From positions 4,278,001-4,342,000 of the forward strand of contig NZ_CP121666.1 in assembly GCF_029714325.1 (NCBI RefSeq): DNA of 64,000 nt, read 5' to 3'. Made by a program: the position numbers and the translations under genes. How positions within the stretch are numbered: the first letter of the stretch is position 1; the number at the start of each line of letters is the position of its first letter. The notes beneath the pieces were generated by a model. The model had not been told where the DNA came from. It searched no databases and saw only the letters and a list, made by a program, of their open reading frames with translations. This DNA is from Bradyrhizobium sp. CB1717. Lineage in GTDB: Bacteria > Pseudomonadota > Alphaproteobacteria > Rhizobiales > Xanthobacteraceae. This document shows, piece by piece, positions 57,258 through 64,000 of the stretch.

Positions 57258-57680
57258 ATGCCCCTGATCACTGTGTCCTACACCACCTCCCGCCAGTCGC
57301 CCTCGCTGAAGGCCGATATCGCGAACGCCGTGTCCGAGCTCACCGCCGAGATACTGCACAAGGATCCCAAGGTGACCGCGATCATCGTGAAGTCCGTCGA
57401 TGCCGGCGACTGGTTCGCCGGCGGCAAGTCGCTCGGCGAGCAGAAGCTTGCCAGCTACTGGATCGACATCCACGTCACCGAGGGCACCAACACCAAGGAC
57501 GAGAAGGCGGCCTATCTCGCCGCGATGTTCAAGCGCATGGCCGGGATTTTGGGTCCGCTGCATCCCGAGACCTATCTGCATGTCGACGAGGTCAAGGGCG
57601 ACGCCTACGGCTTTGGCGGCCTGACCCAGGAGCGGCGCTACATCGCCGGCAAGCTCGATGTGTCGCTGAAGGCGGCGTGA
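57258..57680 (+). CDS. 4-oxalocrotonate-tautomerase-superfamily protein
   Basis: The product has 140 residues. Pro2 (exposed after Met removal) is the family catalytic residue: MPLITVSYTTSRQSPSLKAD. Two tautomerase-like halves are visible (TAEILHKDPKVTAIIVKSVD and GTNTKDEKAAYLAAMFKRMA, GPLHPETYLHVDEVKGDAYG). It is a cytoplasmic enzyme for an unknown keto acid or stress substrate. The ATG at 57258 follows GAGGAGAACGACC. A LysR-controlled single gene. A strong hairpin follows. Confidence 0.88.
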   Translation: MPLITVSYTTSRQSPSLKADIANAVSELTAEILHKDPKVTAIIVKSVDAGDWFAGGKSLGEQKLASYWIDIHVTEGTNTKDEKAAYLAAMFKRMAGILGPLHPETYLHVDEVKGDAYGFGGLTQERRYIAGKLDVSLKAA

Positions 57681-57685
57681 TGTTG

Positions 57686-57719
57686 CAGGCCGCGGGTGAA
57701 CGATCTCACCCGCGGCCTG
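57686..57719. terminator. Hairpin between convergent genes
   Basis: A perfect 14-bp stem CAGGCCGCGGGTGA/TCACCCGCGGCCTG has a 6-base loop, between the tautomerase stop (57680) and the helicase-like stop (57726). No T tract; a shared boundary or rho-dependent terminator. Confidence 0.55.
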
Positions 57720-57725
57720 AAGCCA

Positions 57726-58439
57726 TCAGCTCGCCGCGCGGAATCGCACTTCGGCGTTGTTGATGAAGCACGTCTTGTCGAACAGTGTCAGGTCCAGCGG
57801 GTTCGGCAAGCGGACATCGCCGAGGTCGGGACAGGACTTGACCGCTGGATCGTAGGACCGGTCGATCTGCGAGATGAAGACGACGATCAGCCCCTTGTCG
57901 CGGGCGAACGATTTCAGCGCGCGCACCTGAACGGTCAGATCGGGATTCTCCCGCCTCTGGTCGAGCAGTTGCAGATAGTCGATCACCACGAATGTGCCGC
58001 GCGGGGCCACGGCCATTTGCTTCACGATGTAATCGGCGTTGATCGCGTCCGAGCAATCGACCTCGAACAGCTTGTCGAACTGCGCCGGCTCCACGCCGAT
58101 GGCCCGAAGACGGTCCAGAACATCCTTCTCGGTAAATTCCAGCGAGAAGAACGCGGCGCGATGGCCCGACTTCATGGCTTCGACGGCAATTTCGAGGCTC
58201 ATCAGCGTCTTTCCCTGGCCGGGACGCGCCCCGACCAGCACCAGATCGCCCGGACGGAATTGCGGGAACAGCTTGCTCGCCGGCGTCAGTGCGACTGCTT
58301 TTGCCGCGAGCATGCTCCAGGCGGAAAAGCCTTCCGTCGCAGCGACGCGGTCAAGCGCGTCGTGGAGCGGAATGCTGGATTCGCGGGACAGGCGCTTCGC
58401 CTTGCGCTTCAGATGGTAGATGGGCGCAGACAGTTTCAT
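57726..58439 (-). CDS. DnaB-C/KaiC-like ATPase with a short N-terminal helical domain
   Basis: The product has 237 residues. The P-loop is LVGARPGQGKTLMSLEIAVE, Walker B is GTFVVIDYLQLL, and the DnaB-C core continues SFARDKGLIVVFISQIDRSY. The first ~45 residues (LKRKAKRLSRESSIPLHDAL, DRVAATEGFSAWSMLAAKAV) look like a Glyoxalase_8/ParD-type helical module found in small toxin-like or DNA-associated proteins. It is much shorter than DnaB (no primase-binding N-domain, ~240 vs ~450 residues), so it is not the replicative helicase. The ATG at 58439 starts MKLSAPIYHL. Role unknown. Confidence 0.8.
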   Translation of the reverse strand: MKLSAPIYHLKRKAKRLSRESSIPLHDALDRVAATEGFSAWSMLAAKAVALTPASKLFPQFRPGDLVLVGARPGQGKTLMSLEIAVEAMKSGHRAAFFSLEFTEKDVLDRLRAIGVEPAQFDKLFEVDCSDAINADYIVKQMAVAPRGTFVVIDYLQLLDQRRENPDLTVQVRALKSFARDKGLIVVFISQIDRSYDPAVKSCPDLGDVRLPNPLDLTLFDKTCFINNAEVRFRAAS

Positions 58440-58638
58440 CGTCAAAACCTCCCATTGCGAGCAGGAAACGCAATCCCTCCTTATGCCTGGCGCTCGAACA
58501 GTCGGCCGATGATCAACTCGCCCGGCATGAGGTCTGCTTTCCCGACGGAGGGGGGAGGCGTGGGCGGCACCTGAAACAAGCATAGCCGATTCCGCGACGA
58601 GCGGAGACCTCGCGCGGTCGGGCTCGAACAGGAAAATA

Positions 58639-59388
58639 TCAGACGGCTGCTTCCGGCAGCAGCGCTTTGGTCGGCCCGAACAGCTGCTCGAACGCCTGGC
58701 GCAACGCGACGTCGACGTCGGCCATGGTCACGAGCTGGCCGAGATCGACCAGCGAGGTGACGCCGTAGCGGGGATCCGCCACGCCGCAGGGCACGATGCC
58801 GGCGAAATGCGACAGCTCCGGCTCGACGTTGATGGCGATGCCGTGGAACGACACCCACCGCTTCAGCCGGACACCGATCGCCGCGATCTTGTCCTCGCGC
58901 TCGGGCCCCTTGTCGGGCCGTTTCACCCAGACGCCGACCCGGTCCTCGCGCCGTTCGCCACGGACGTTGAAGGCGGCGAGCGTCTTCAGGATCAGCTCCT
59001 CCAGGCTCGCGACATAGGCCCGCACGTCCGGCCGGCGGCGCTTGAGGTCGAGCATGATGTAGGCCACCCGCTGGCCGGGCCCGTGATAGGTGAGCTGCCC
59101 GCCGCGGCCGGTGGCGAAGGTCGGGAATCGGGCATCGAGCAGGTCCGAATCCTTGCCTGAGGTGCCGGAGGTGTAGAGCGGGGGGTGCTCGAGCAGCCAG
59201 ACCAGCTCCGGCGCCTCGCCCGCCGCAATCGCTGCAACGCGCGCCTCCATGGCGGCCACCGCGTCCGGATAGGGCACCGGCGCGTCCGAGATTCGCCACT
59301 CGACGGGCTCGCCGCCCGAGGCGGAAAACGACGTTAAATCGAGGTCTTGGCGCGGTTCTTGGCGGGGGTTTTGGGGCGAATTAACCAT
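58639..59388 (-). CDS. lipB: Octanoyl-[acyl-carrier-protein]-protein N-octanoyltransferase (LipB)
   Basis: The product has 249 residues. Family motifs: [60 protein letters not shown] (Lys), and the catalytic Cys in [19 protein letters not shown]. It transfers octanoate to lipoyl domains in the first step of lipoate synthesis. The N-terminal ~25 residues are a variable extension. Divergent from the FliN-like gene with 75 bases between. Confidence 0.97.
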   Translation of the reverse strand: MVNSPQNPRQEPRQDLDLTSFSASGGEPVEWRISDAPVPYPDAVAAMEARVAAIAAGEAPELVWLLEHPPLYTSGTSGKDSDLLDARFPTFATGRGGQLTYHGPGQRVAYIMLDLKRRRPDVRAYVASLEELILKTLAAFNVRGERREDRVGVWVKRPDKGPEREDKIAAIGVRLKRWVSFHGIAINVEPELSHFAGIVPCGVADPRYGVTSLVDLGQLVTMADVDVALRQAFEQLFGPTKALLPEAAV

Positions 59389-59463
59389 TGGCTAACCATA
59401 ACGTGGTGATGATCTCGTGAGCAAATGAAGAGTCCCAAGTCCTAAGTTGCGGCGGTCCTGACA

Positions 59464-59706
59464 GTGCCCACTCTCGACAAAGTCACCGTGGATCTCATGG
59501 TCGTCCTCGGGACGACCACGATGCCGATCCATCAAGTATTACGTCTTTCCCGCGGCGCCATCATCGAGCTGGACGCAACCGAGGCCGACGAGGTCAAGGT
59601 GCTCGCCAATAATCTGCCGGTCGCCTCCGGCGTCGTGCTGGTCGACCGCAACCGAATCGCGGTCGAGGTCAAGCAGATGCTGCCGCGCTCGCCGGGGACC
59701 CGGTAG
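59464..59706 (+). CDS. FliN/SpoA-type surface presentation protein, short
   Basis: The product has 80 residues. The sequence VTVDLMVVLGTTTMPIHQVL, RLSRGAIIELDATEADEVKV, LANNLPVASGVVLVDRNRIA and VEVKQMLPR is the SpoA domain of FliN/FliY/YscQ proteins, which forms the C-ring of the flagellar motor. It is a near-minimal, stand-alone domain far from any flagellar cluster in this window. A GTG at 59464 is the start; no strong ribosome-binding site is seen. Likely a motor-switch component, but it could be a type III secretion relative. Confidence 0.88.
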   Translation: MPTLDKVTVDLMVVLGTTTMPIHQVLRLSRGAIIELDATEADEVKVLANNLPVASGVVLVDRNRIAVEVKQMLPRSPGTR

Positions 59707-59867
59707 CAGCCCGGACACCCGAAAGGGCCGATCCGGGCAGGGATGGGGATTTTCCTGCCAAGCTTGTGGAATTCAGGGCCTTTGCAGGCTTGTATCCCCC
59801 TGATGGATTTGTTAGATCGGCGCCGCTGATCCGGCCAGCCTTCAAAGCCTCAGGCCGGTATCTCCTA

Positions 59868-59952
59868 GCGCTCGTGGCGGAACTGGTAGACGCGCTGCCT
59901 TGAGGTGGCAGTGGGTAACACCGTGGGGGTTCGAGTCCCTCCGAGCGCACCA
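59868..59952 (+). tRNA. tRNA-Leu (anticodon GAG)
   Basis: An 85-base tRNA with a long variable arm. The acceptor stem GCGCTCG pairs with CGAGCGC, the discriminator is A and CCA is encoded. The anticodon stem CTGCC/GGCAG encloses TTGAGGT, giving GAG (59902-59904). The variable arm runs GTGGGTAACACCGTGGG. The T arm reads GGGGGTTCGAGTCCCTC. No repeated 3' end or integrase is seen downstream, so it is not evidently an integration site here. Confidence 0.95.
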
Positions 59953-60410
59953 AATGGCGGATCGCGCCGCTTGAGCCGGGGCAGCGGCCTGTTTCTGCCG
60001 AAATGCCCTCGCAGATGAAACCAATGATCTGATCACGAAAGTGGCGGCATCGGAGAGATGCCTCTGGGCGAAGCGACTCAACCAATCTGATTTGTGCCGA
60101 GATTGCCGCGGCAGCCTGGCGCGGCGGCGGTCCTCAATCGATTTTGTCGAAGTCGCTTTCGGGCGCCCAATCGGGATTGAGATAGTCGATCGCCACGATC
60201 GACGTGCTGCCGAATTTCGAATGATGGACGCGCTGCAGTTCCCGCCCGATGATTTGATCACGAAGGCTGGTCGATCGACACCTTCATATTGCGTTTCCAT
60301 ATTACTACACCCTATAATTGATTAACTCCGAGAGATGCGAAATATCGGTCGCTGGCTTCCGGGTCCGAATGCGGGCGGCTGGAGTCGAGCGCCTTTGCAA
60401 GGAGGGCAGC
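59953..60410. other. Intergenic stretch with one protein-like short frame (60134-60283, minus)
   Basis: About 460 bases between tRNA-Leu and the lipase gene. On the minus strand, 60283-60134 reads with protein-like codon use for 49 codons (LRDQIIGRELQRVHHSKFGS then TSIVAIDYLNPDWAPESDFD and KID, stop TGA at 60134-60136) but has no usual start; an ATG AAG GTG frame at 60287 (MKVSIDQPS) is one base out of phase. This looks like a small gene with a frameshift, or a gene remnant. Nothing else was recognised. Confidence 0.4.
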
Positions 60411-61586
60411 ATGACGCTCAAGTCGGGATTCCAATTCGCGGAGGCGCAACTTCTGCTCGAGATGGCGCAGCATGCCTACGCCGGCACGCCATCGCTGACC
60501 GAAGTGGTGGCAACCTGCGGCGTGCCCCCCGTGCCCGATCCAAGCTCAAATTGGGCGATCCGCAAGGACCTCACCCCGACGAGTGCCACGCTGTTGGATA
60601 ACTACTGGCAAGTCTGGCAGAACCAGAATGACACCACCCAATATGCGATCGCAGTGCGCGGCACGGTCGCAAGCGCAGCCAGCGTGTTGGCCGACTTGCT
60701 GTTCCCCCTGATCAACGCGCGCTTTGACGTGAAGCTCGGTCCGATCTCGTTGCCGTTCTACCTCGCCCGCGATGAGGGTGACAGTGCGGTGAAGGCCGGT
60801 GTCCATTCGGGCTTCGCTCTGAGTTTGCTGCTCATGCTGTTCACCACCGATAGCCCATTGTTCGTGACCTTGGGGCTGCTGGCGGAGCAGGGCAACGATG
60901 TCTACATCACCGGGCACAGCCAGGGGGCCTCGATCGCCACGCTGCTGACCTCGCTGGTCCGGCACTCGACGGTTGTTTTCAAGGGGCCGGCCTATAAGAC
61001 CTACACCTTCGCGCCTGCCAAGGCCGGCAACGACCATTACGCATACGATTACGCGCGGCTTGCCGCCGTCGACGGATACGGTTGGGCCGTGACGTCGACG
61101 CAGGACTGGGTGCCGCAGGCGCCGTTTGCCCTGGAGTGGATATCAGACCTCAACACGCCAAATCCGCTGCGTGGGTTCGGCGGCGGTCTCAATCCTGAGG
61201 CAATGATCACACTCGGCAGCGTGGTCGCCGACGGTGAGAGCGCGGTCAATCGCGTTCACGACGATGCGGTGAGGCGGCTCAAGCAGCGGGTCGAGAGTCT
61301 TTCTCGGAGACTGACATCCGAGACGATCCATTTGAACGCCGCCGATCTCGGCGCGGCAACCGCCGCACCGATCACCGGATCGACGATCGCGGATATGATC
61401 CAGCAGATCCTTGACCAGCTTCAGGCCTCGCTGAACTATGCTGACGTCGGCTCGCTGCTGCCGCTATTCGCCAACCCGGGTGGCAACCCGACCGATGGGA
61501 CGCCGGGATGCCAGAAGCTGGACTATTTCTGGCAGCACCACCTCGGCAACTACCTGAAATACATGAAGCAGCAGTATGGCGGCTGA
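60411..61586 (+). CDS. Lipase class 3-like alpha/beta hydrolase
   Basis: The product has 391 residues. The nucleophile elbow is ITGHSQGASIATLLTSLV with Ser170 in GHSQG; the strand before it, YAIAVRGTVASAASVLADLL, and a downstream catalytic Asp/His candidate (STQDWVPQAP, RVHDDAVRRL) match fungal-type class 3 lipases found in bacteria. It lacks a signal peptide by eye (starts MTLKSGFQFAEAQLLLEMAQ), so it may be cytoplasmic or exported by other means. The ATG at 60411 has a textbook GGAGGGCAGC ribosome-binding site. Confidence 0.88.
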   Translation: MTLKSGFQFAEAQLLLEMAQHAYAGTPSLTEVVATCGVPPVPDPSSNWAIRKDLTPTSATLLDNYWQVWQNQNDTTQYAIAVRGTVASAASVLADLLFPLINARFDVKLGPISLPFYLARDEGDSAVKAGVHSGFALSLLLMLFTTDSPLFVTLGLLAEQGNDVYITGHSQGASIATLLTSLVRHSTVVFKGPAYKTYTFAPAKAGNDHYAYDYARLAAVDGYGWAVTSTQDWVPQAPFALEWISDLNTPNPLRGFGGGLNPEAMITLGSVVADGESAVNRVHDDAVRRLKQRVESLSRRLTSETIHLNAADLGAATAAPITGSTIADMIQQILDQLQASLNYADVGSLLPLFANPGGNPTDGTPGCQKLDYFWQHHLGNYLKYMKQQYGG

Positions 61587-61653
61587 GCCGGGAATGACGC
61601 CAAAGCTGAGCCAGCTGCGGGGATCACTCCTGCTTGCCTGGCCCACCCAGCTC

Positions 61654-61694
61654 TAAAGCGCGATGAGATTGGGATGAATCGTCATCGCGCTTTA
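61654..61694. repeat. Inverted repeat TAAAGCGCGATGA
   Basis: Perfect 13-bp arms TAAAGCGCGATGA (61654-61666) and TCATCGCGCTTTA (61682-61694) around a 15-base spacer. Located in the gap between the convergent lipase and transporter genes; may act as a terminator-like structure or a mobile repeat arm. Confidence 0.75.
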
Positions 61695-61705
61695 GGTCAT
61701 TGTTT

Positions 61706-61754
61706 GAGCATGATCTTTTCGGAAAACCGCTGCGCACTTTTCCGGATCATGCTC
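61706..61754. repeat. Rhizobiales-type intergenic repeat (GAGCATGATC ends)
   Basis: Arms GAGCATGATC and GATCATGCTC enclose TTTTCGGAAAACCGCTGCGC and TTTTCCG, a form common in intergenic regions of Rhizobiales. It overlaps the stop codon of the transporter-binding-protein gene (61754-61756). Confidence 0.8.
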
Positions 61755-63046
61755 TAGCCGCTGCATTTGGGCATGAGGCTGTTCACATCCCGCACCAGAT
61801 TGGGCATCACAGCCTCAGCCGGATGTTTGCCTGTCACCAGGCTCTCGGTGTGGTTCTTGATGACCTCGATGATCTTCAGGGAATTCCCTCCCGGAAATGA
61901 TGCCCAGTCCGTCAGCACCGGCAGTTGCTGAATGCTGGTCGTGTGATTGGGGTTCTTGGCATAGAACGAGCCGAGCAGGTCGGACGACTTCACGGCGATC
62001 TCATTGCCGGGCATGTAACCGGTATAGTTCACCATCAGCGTCTGACCGCTCGGGCCGGTGACGAACTTCACGTACTCCCACGCAGCCTTCTGCCGCTCGG
62101 CGTCCTTGGCGAAGACCATGGCGACATTGCCGCCCGCCGGCAGCTTGCCCTCCGGCGCCGATAGCGGAAATGCGACGGTCTTGAAATCGAAGCGGTTGCC
62201 GATCTGGCGGTCCGCCGCAGCGACGTAGGATGTGGAATCGACGAGGATGGCGATACTACCCGCGACGAACGCCTGACGCGCCTGGCTGATACCGAGATTG
62301 GGCATTCCCGACTTGCCAAAAGATTCCAGGATCCTGAGGGCCCACATGCCGGCAGCATCATCGAAGGCAACCGTGCAGCCGTCGGCTTTCAATATACGTC
62401 CGCCGCGGCTGGTGATGAGCGACTGGAGCAGCCAGTTTCCGGTCTGGTCCCATTGATAGTAGAATCCGGTCACGCCGGCTCCGGCGATTGCCTGGATTTT
62501 CTGACCGACGGCGACAAGTTCGGGCCAGCTTCTGGGTAGATCGGCGGGGTCGAGGCCGGCCTTCTTCACGAGGTCGGCGTTCACGTACAGCACCGGGGTC
62601 GAGACCGCGAAGGGGAGGCCATAGAGCTTTCCCTTCCAGCGGCCGAGCGTCGCGAGTGTGGGGTAGTAGCCAAGCTTGTCGAGGCCACCATCCGCCGCCA
62701 CGAAGGCATCTACCGGCGCGCCGAGGCCGCGATCCACGAACAAGCCGATCTGATTGATGCCGTTGAAGGCGACATCCGGCAGGCGACCGGTGATCTGGTC
62801 GCGTAGGATCTGCTGGGCCCCTTCTTCGTAACCGGCGACTGGATTGCGAAACTTCACCTTGATGTCGGGATGGGCCTCGGTGAAGCGCTTGGCCAGCTCC
62901 TGCTGAAGAGCATTGAAGGTCCCTGGCGTGGTATAAAGGACGTCCAGCGTGATCTCCTCGGCATGGGCGGGGGTGACCGCGCAAGCGGCCAGCAACGCGG
63001 CACCGACAACTCTCAACACGCGGCGCGGCAGCAGTTTGTCGATCAT
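61754..63046 (-). CDS. ABC transporter substrate-binding protein (sugar type, UgpB-like)
   Basis: The product has 430 residues with a signal peptide (ends VTPAHAEE). Family 1 solute-binding features: DVLYTTPGTFNALQQELAKR, KVKFRNPVAGYEEGAQQILR, ADLVKKAGLDPADLPRSWPE, FVAGSIAILVDSTSYVAAAD. It captures a sugar or glycerol-phosphate-like solute in the periplasm. It is the last gene of a transporter operon on the minus strand: permease (cut at the window end), permease, then this. The stop overlaps a repeat. Confidence 0.95.
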   Translation of the reverse strand: MIDKLLPRRVLRVVGAALLAACAVTPAHAEEITLDVLYTTPGTFNALQQELAKRFTEAHPDIKVKFRNPVAGYEEGAQQILRDQITGRLPDVAFNGINQIGLFVDRGLGAPVDAFVAADGGLDKLGYYPTLATLGRWKGKLYGLPFAVSTPVLYVNADLVKKAGLDPADLPRSWPELVAVGQKIQAIAGAGVTGFYYQWDQTGNWLLQSLITSRGGRILKADGCTVAFDDAAGMWALRILESFGKSGMPNLGISQARQAFVAGSIAILVDSTSYVAAADRQIGNRFDFKTVAFPLSAPEGKLPAGGNVAMVFAKDAERQKAAWEYVKFVTGPSGQTLMVNYTGYMPGNEIAVKSSDLLGSFYAKNPNHTTSIQQLPVLTDWASFPGGNSLKIIEVIKNHTESLVTGKHPAEAVMPNLVRDVNSLMPKCSG

Positions 63047-63061
63047 GACAATCTCCCTTGG

Positions 63062-63904
63062 TCACTTCATGGCGGTGGTTGCCAACCCGTCGATGAAACG
63101 GCGCTGGGCGAGAAGGAAGGCGAGCAGCAGCGGAGCGACGATGATCGTGGCGCCGGCCATCAGCGGCCCGAGGAATTGACCGGCCTCGTCATCGCGGAAC
63201 AGGAGAATGCCGAGCGCCGGCGTCGAGATGTCCTCCGTCCGGACCGCGATGAGTGGCCAGAACAGGTCGTTCCAGTGGGCGACGACCGAGAACACCCCGA
63301 AAGCGGCAAGCGCCGGCGCGCTCATCGGCATCATGATGCGCCAGATGATCTCGAATTCGCCAAGCCCATCGAGACGGGCGGCGTGGATGATCTCGTCCGG
63401 GATGGATCGGAAGAACTGGCGCAGCAGGAAGATGCCGAAGGCCGAGATGATCCACGGAAGAATGAGAGCCGCATAAGTGTCGAGCAGCCCGAAGACATAG
63501 AGCAGGACAAAGTGGGGGATGGCCAGCGCCTGAGGCGGCAAGAGAAGCCCCACCAGCACAGCGGAAAACAGCGTGTCGCGGCCGCGGAAGCGCAGCTTGG
63601 CGAGCGCATAGGCACATGGCACACAAACCACGAGCTGAAGCACGAAGATCGTCGCGCAGACGAACACGCCATTGAGCAGGAAACGGAGCATCGGCGCCGC
63701 CGTCAGCGCAACGCGATAATTCTCGATCCCCTGGAAGGTCTTCGGCCAGAGATGGAAGTCGGGTTGAAAGATCTCGTCGGGCGGTTTCAGCGACAAGCTG
63801 ATCATCCACACGAAAGGCAGCAGCGCGAAGGTTGCGGAAACGACCAGCAAGGCATGGCGCGCGATGCGTCCTGCAAGCTGGTATCCGGGACGGTGCGCGC
63901 TCAT
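63062..63904 (-). CDS. ABC transporter permease (MalG/UgpE type)
   Basis: The product has 280 residues with six transmembrane helices. The EAA cytoplasmic loop is DEIIHAARLDGLGEFEIIWR followed by IMMPMSAPALAAFGVFSVVA. Typical N-terminus LLPFVWMISLSLKPPDEIFQ with periplasmic loop. Moves the solute captured by the adjacent binding protein. The ATG overlaps the stop of the other permease (ATGA, 63901-63904); 15 bases separate it from the binding-protein gene. Confidence 0.95.
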   Translation of the reverse strand: MSAHRPGYQLAGRIARHALLVVSATFALLPFVWMISLSLKPPDEIFQPDFHLWPKTFQGIENYRVALTAAPMLRFLLNGVFVCATIFVLQLVVCVPCAYALAKLRFRGRDTLFSAVLVGLLLPPQALAIPHFVLLYVFGLLDTYAALILPWIISAFGIFLLRQFFRSIPDEIIHAARLDGLGEFEIIWRIMMPMSAPALAAFGVFSVVAHWNDLFWPLIAVRTEDISTPALGILLFRDDEAGQFLGPLMAGATIIVAPLLLAFLLAQRRFIDGLATTAMK

Positions 63905-64000
63905 GAATAGTGCACTCGGCGCTCGATGAACCGCGCCTGTGCGAGCGTGAGGGCGATCACGATGGCAAGGTAAACGACTGTGAGAGCCGCTCCGTAGCCC
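63901..64000 (-). CDS. ABC transporter permease (MalF/UgpA type), C-terminal end only
   Basis: Only the last ~32 codons are in the window (GYGAALTVVYLAIVIALTLA then QARFIERRVHYS). The final transmembrane helix and a short basic tail match MalF/UgpA-type permeases; its stop overlaps the start of the next permease. The rest, and the ATPase of this transporter, lie beyond base 64000. Confidence 0.85.
   Translation of the reverse strand, partial: GYGAALTVVYLAIVIALTLAQARFIERRVHYS

Overview
The window looks like chromosomal DNA of a slow-growing, GC-rich alphaproteobacterium, most likely Bradyrhizobium or a close relative. The supporting signs are strong GC codon bias, many small secreted proteins with PxYYG-type tails, long shadow frames on the non-coding strand, several families of palindromic intergenic repeats of the kind scattered through Bradyrhizobium genomes, and pccA, lipB, Bug-type and idonate-type metabolic genes. 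No transposase, integrase, phage module or CRISPR array was seen. Both tRNA genes (Arg-TCG and Leu-GAG) look intact. The genus assignment is an inference.

Layout. 1-9.3 kb: small exported or hypothetical proteins, a tRNA-Arg, an AraC regulator, a ClpP-like exported protein, a DMT exporter, a metallopeptidase-like orphan, an H1-like Lys/Ala protein and a photolyase that seems to start at CTG. 9.3-15.9 kb: a chemoreceptor, a 1-Cys peroxiredoxin, an exported AlkP-superfamily phosphoesterase and about 1 kb of intergenic repeats. 15.9-19.6 kb: a MacA/MacB-like export operon ending in a small LuxR-type regulator. 20.2-24.2 kb: a FixJ/NarL-type response regulator, then five co-directional genes for exported curlin-like repeat proteins and more small secreted proteins. 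24.2-35 kb: GNAT and SDR proteins, an outer-membrane barrel, a beta-lactamase-fold hydrolase, an ArsR/SRPBCC pair with paired operators, an IclR/Bug pair, and a NarX/NarL-like two-component pair beside a DUF2380-like protein. 35.9-41.3 kb: a sugar-acid catabolic cluster (two dehydrogenases and an enolase-superfamily dehydratase, divergent from a GntR regulator and an MFS transporter). 41.4-53.5 kb: transporters, two hybrid histidine kinases, a zinc metallopeptidase, pccA, an oxaloacetate-decarboxylase-like enzyme and acylphosphatase. 53.6-56.3 kb: an autoregulated GbsR/MarR operon with a DUF4166-like protein and a membrane-anchored epimerase. 56.3-64 kb: LysR/tautomerase, a DnaB-C-like ATPase, lipB, a FliN-like protein, tRNA-Leu, a lipase, and part of a sugar ABC transporter.

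The most unusual content is the five-gene curlin-like set without csgG/E/F in view, close to a LuxR-type response regulator and an ABC export operon. Next come two regulator genes (ArsR at 28483, GbsR at 53615) whose predicted -10 elements lie so close to the ATG that the mRNAs should be leaderless, with perfect palindromic operators laid over the start codon.

Start codons were chosen by ribosome-binding-site and homology logic and several are uncertain, as stated. All family names come from recognising motifs by eye; no database search was run.
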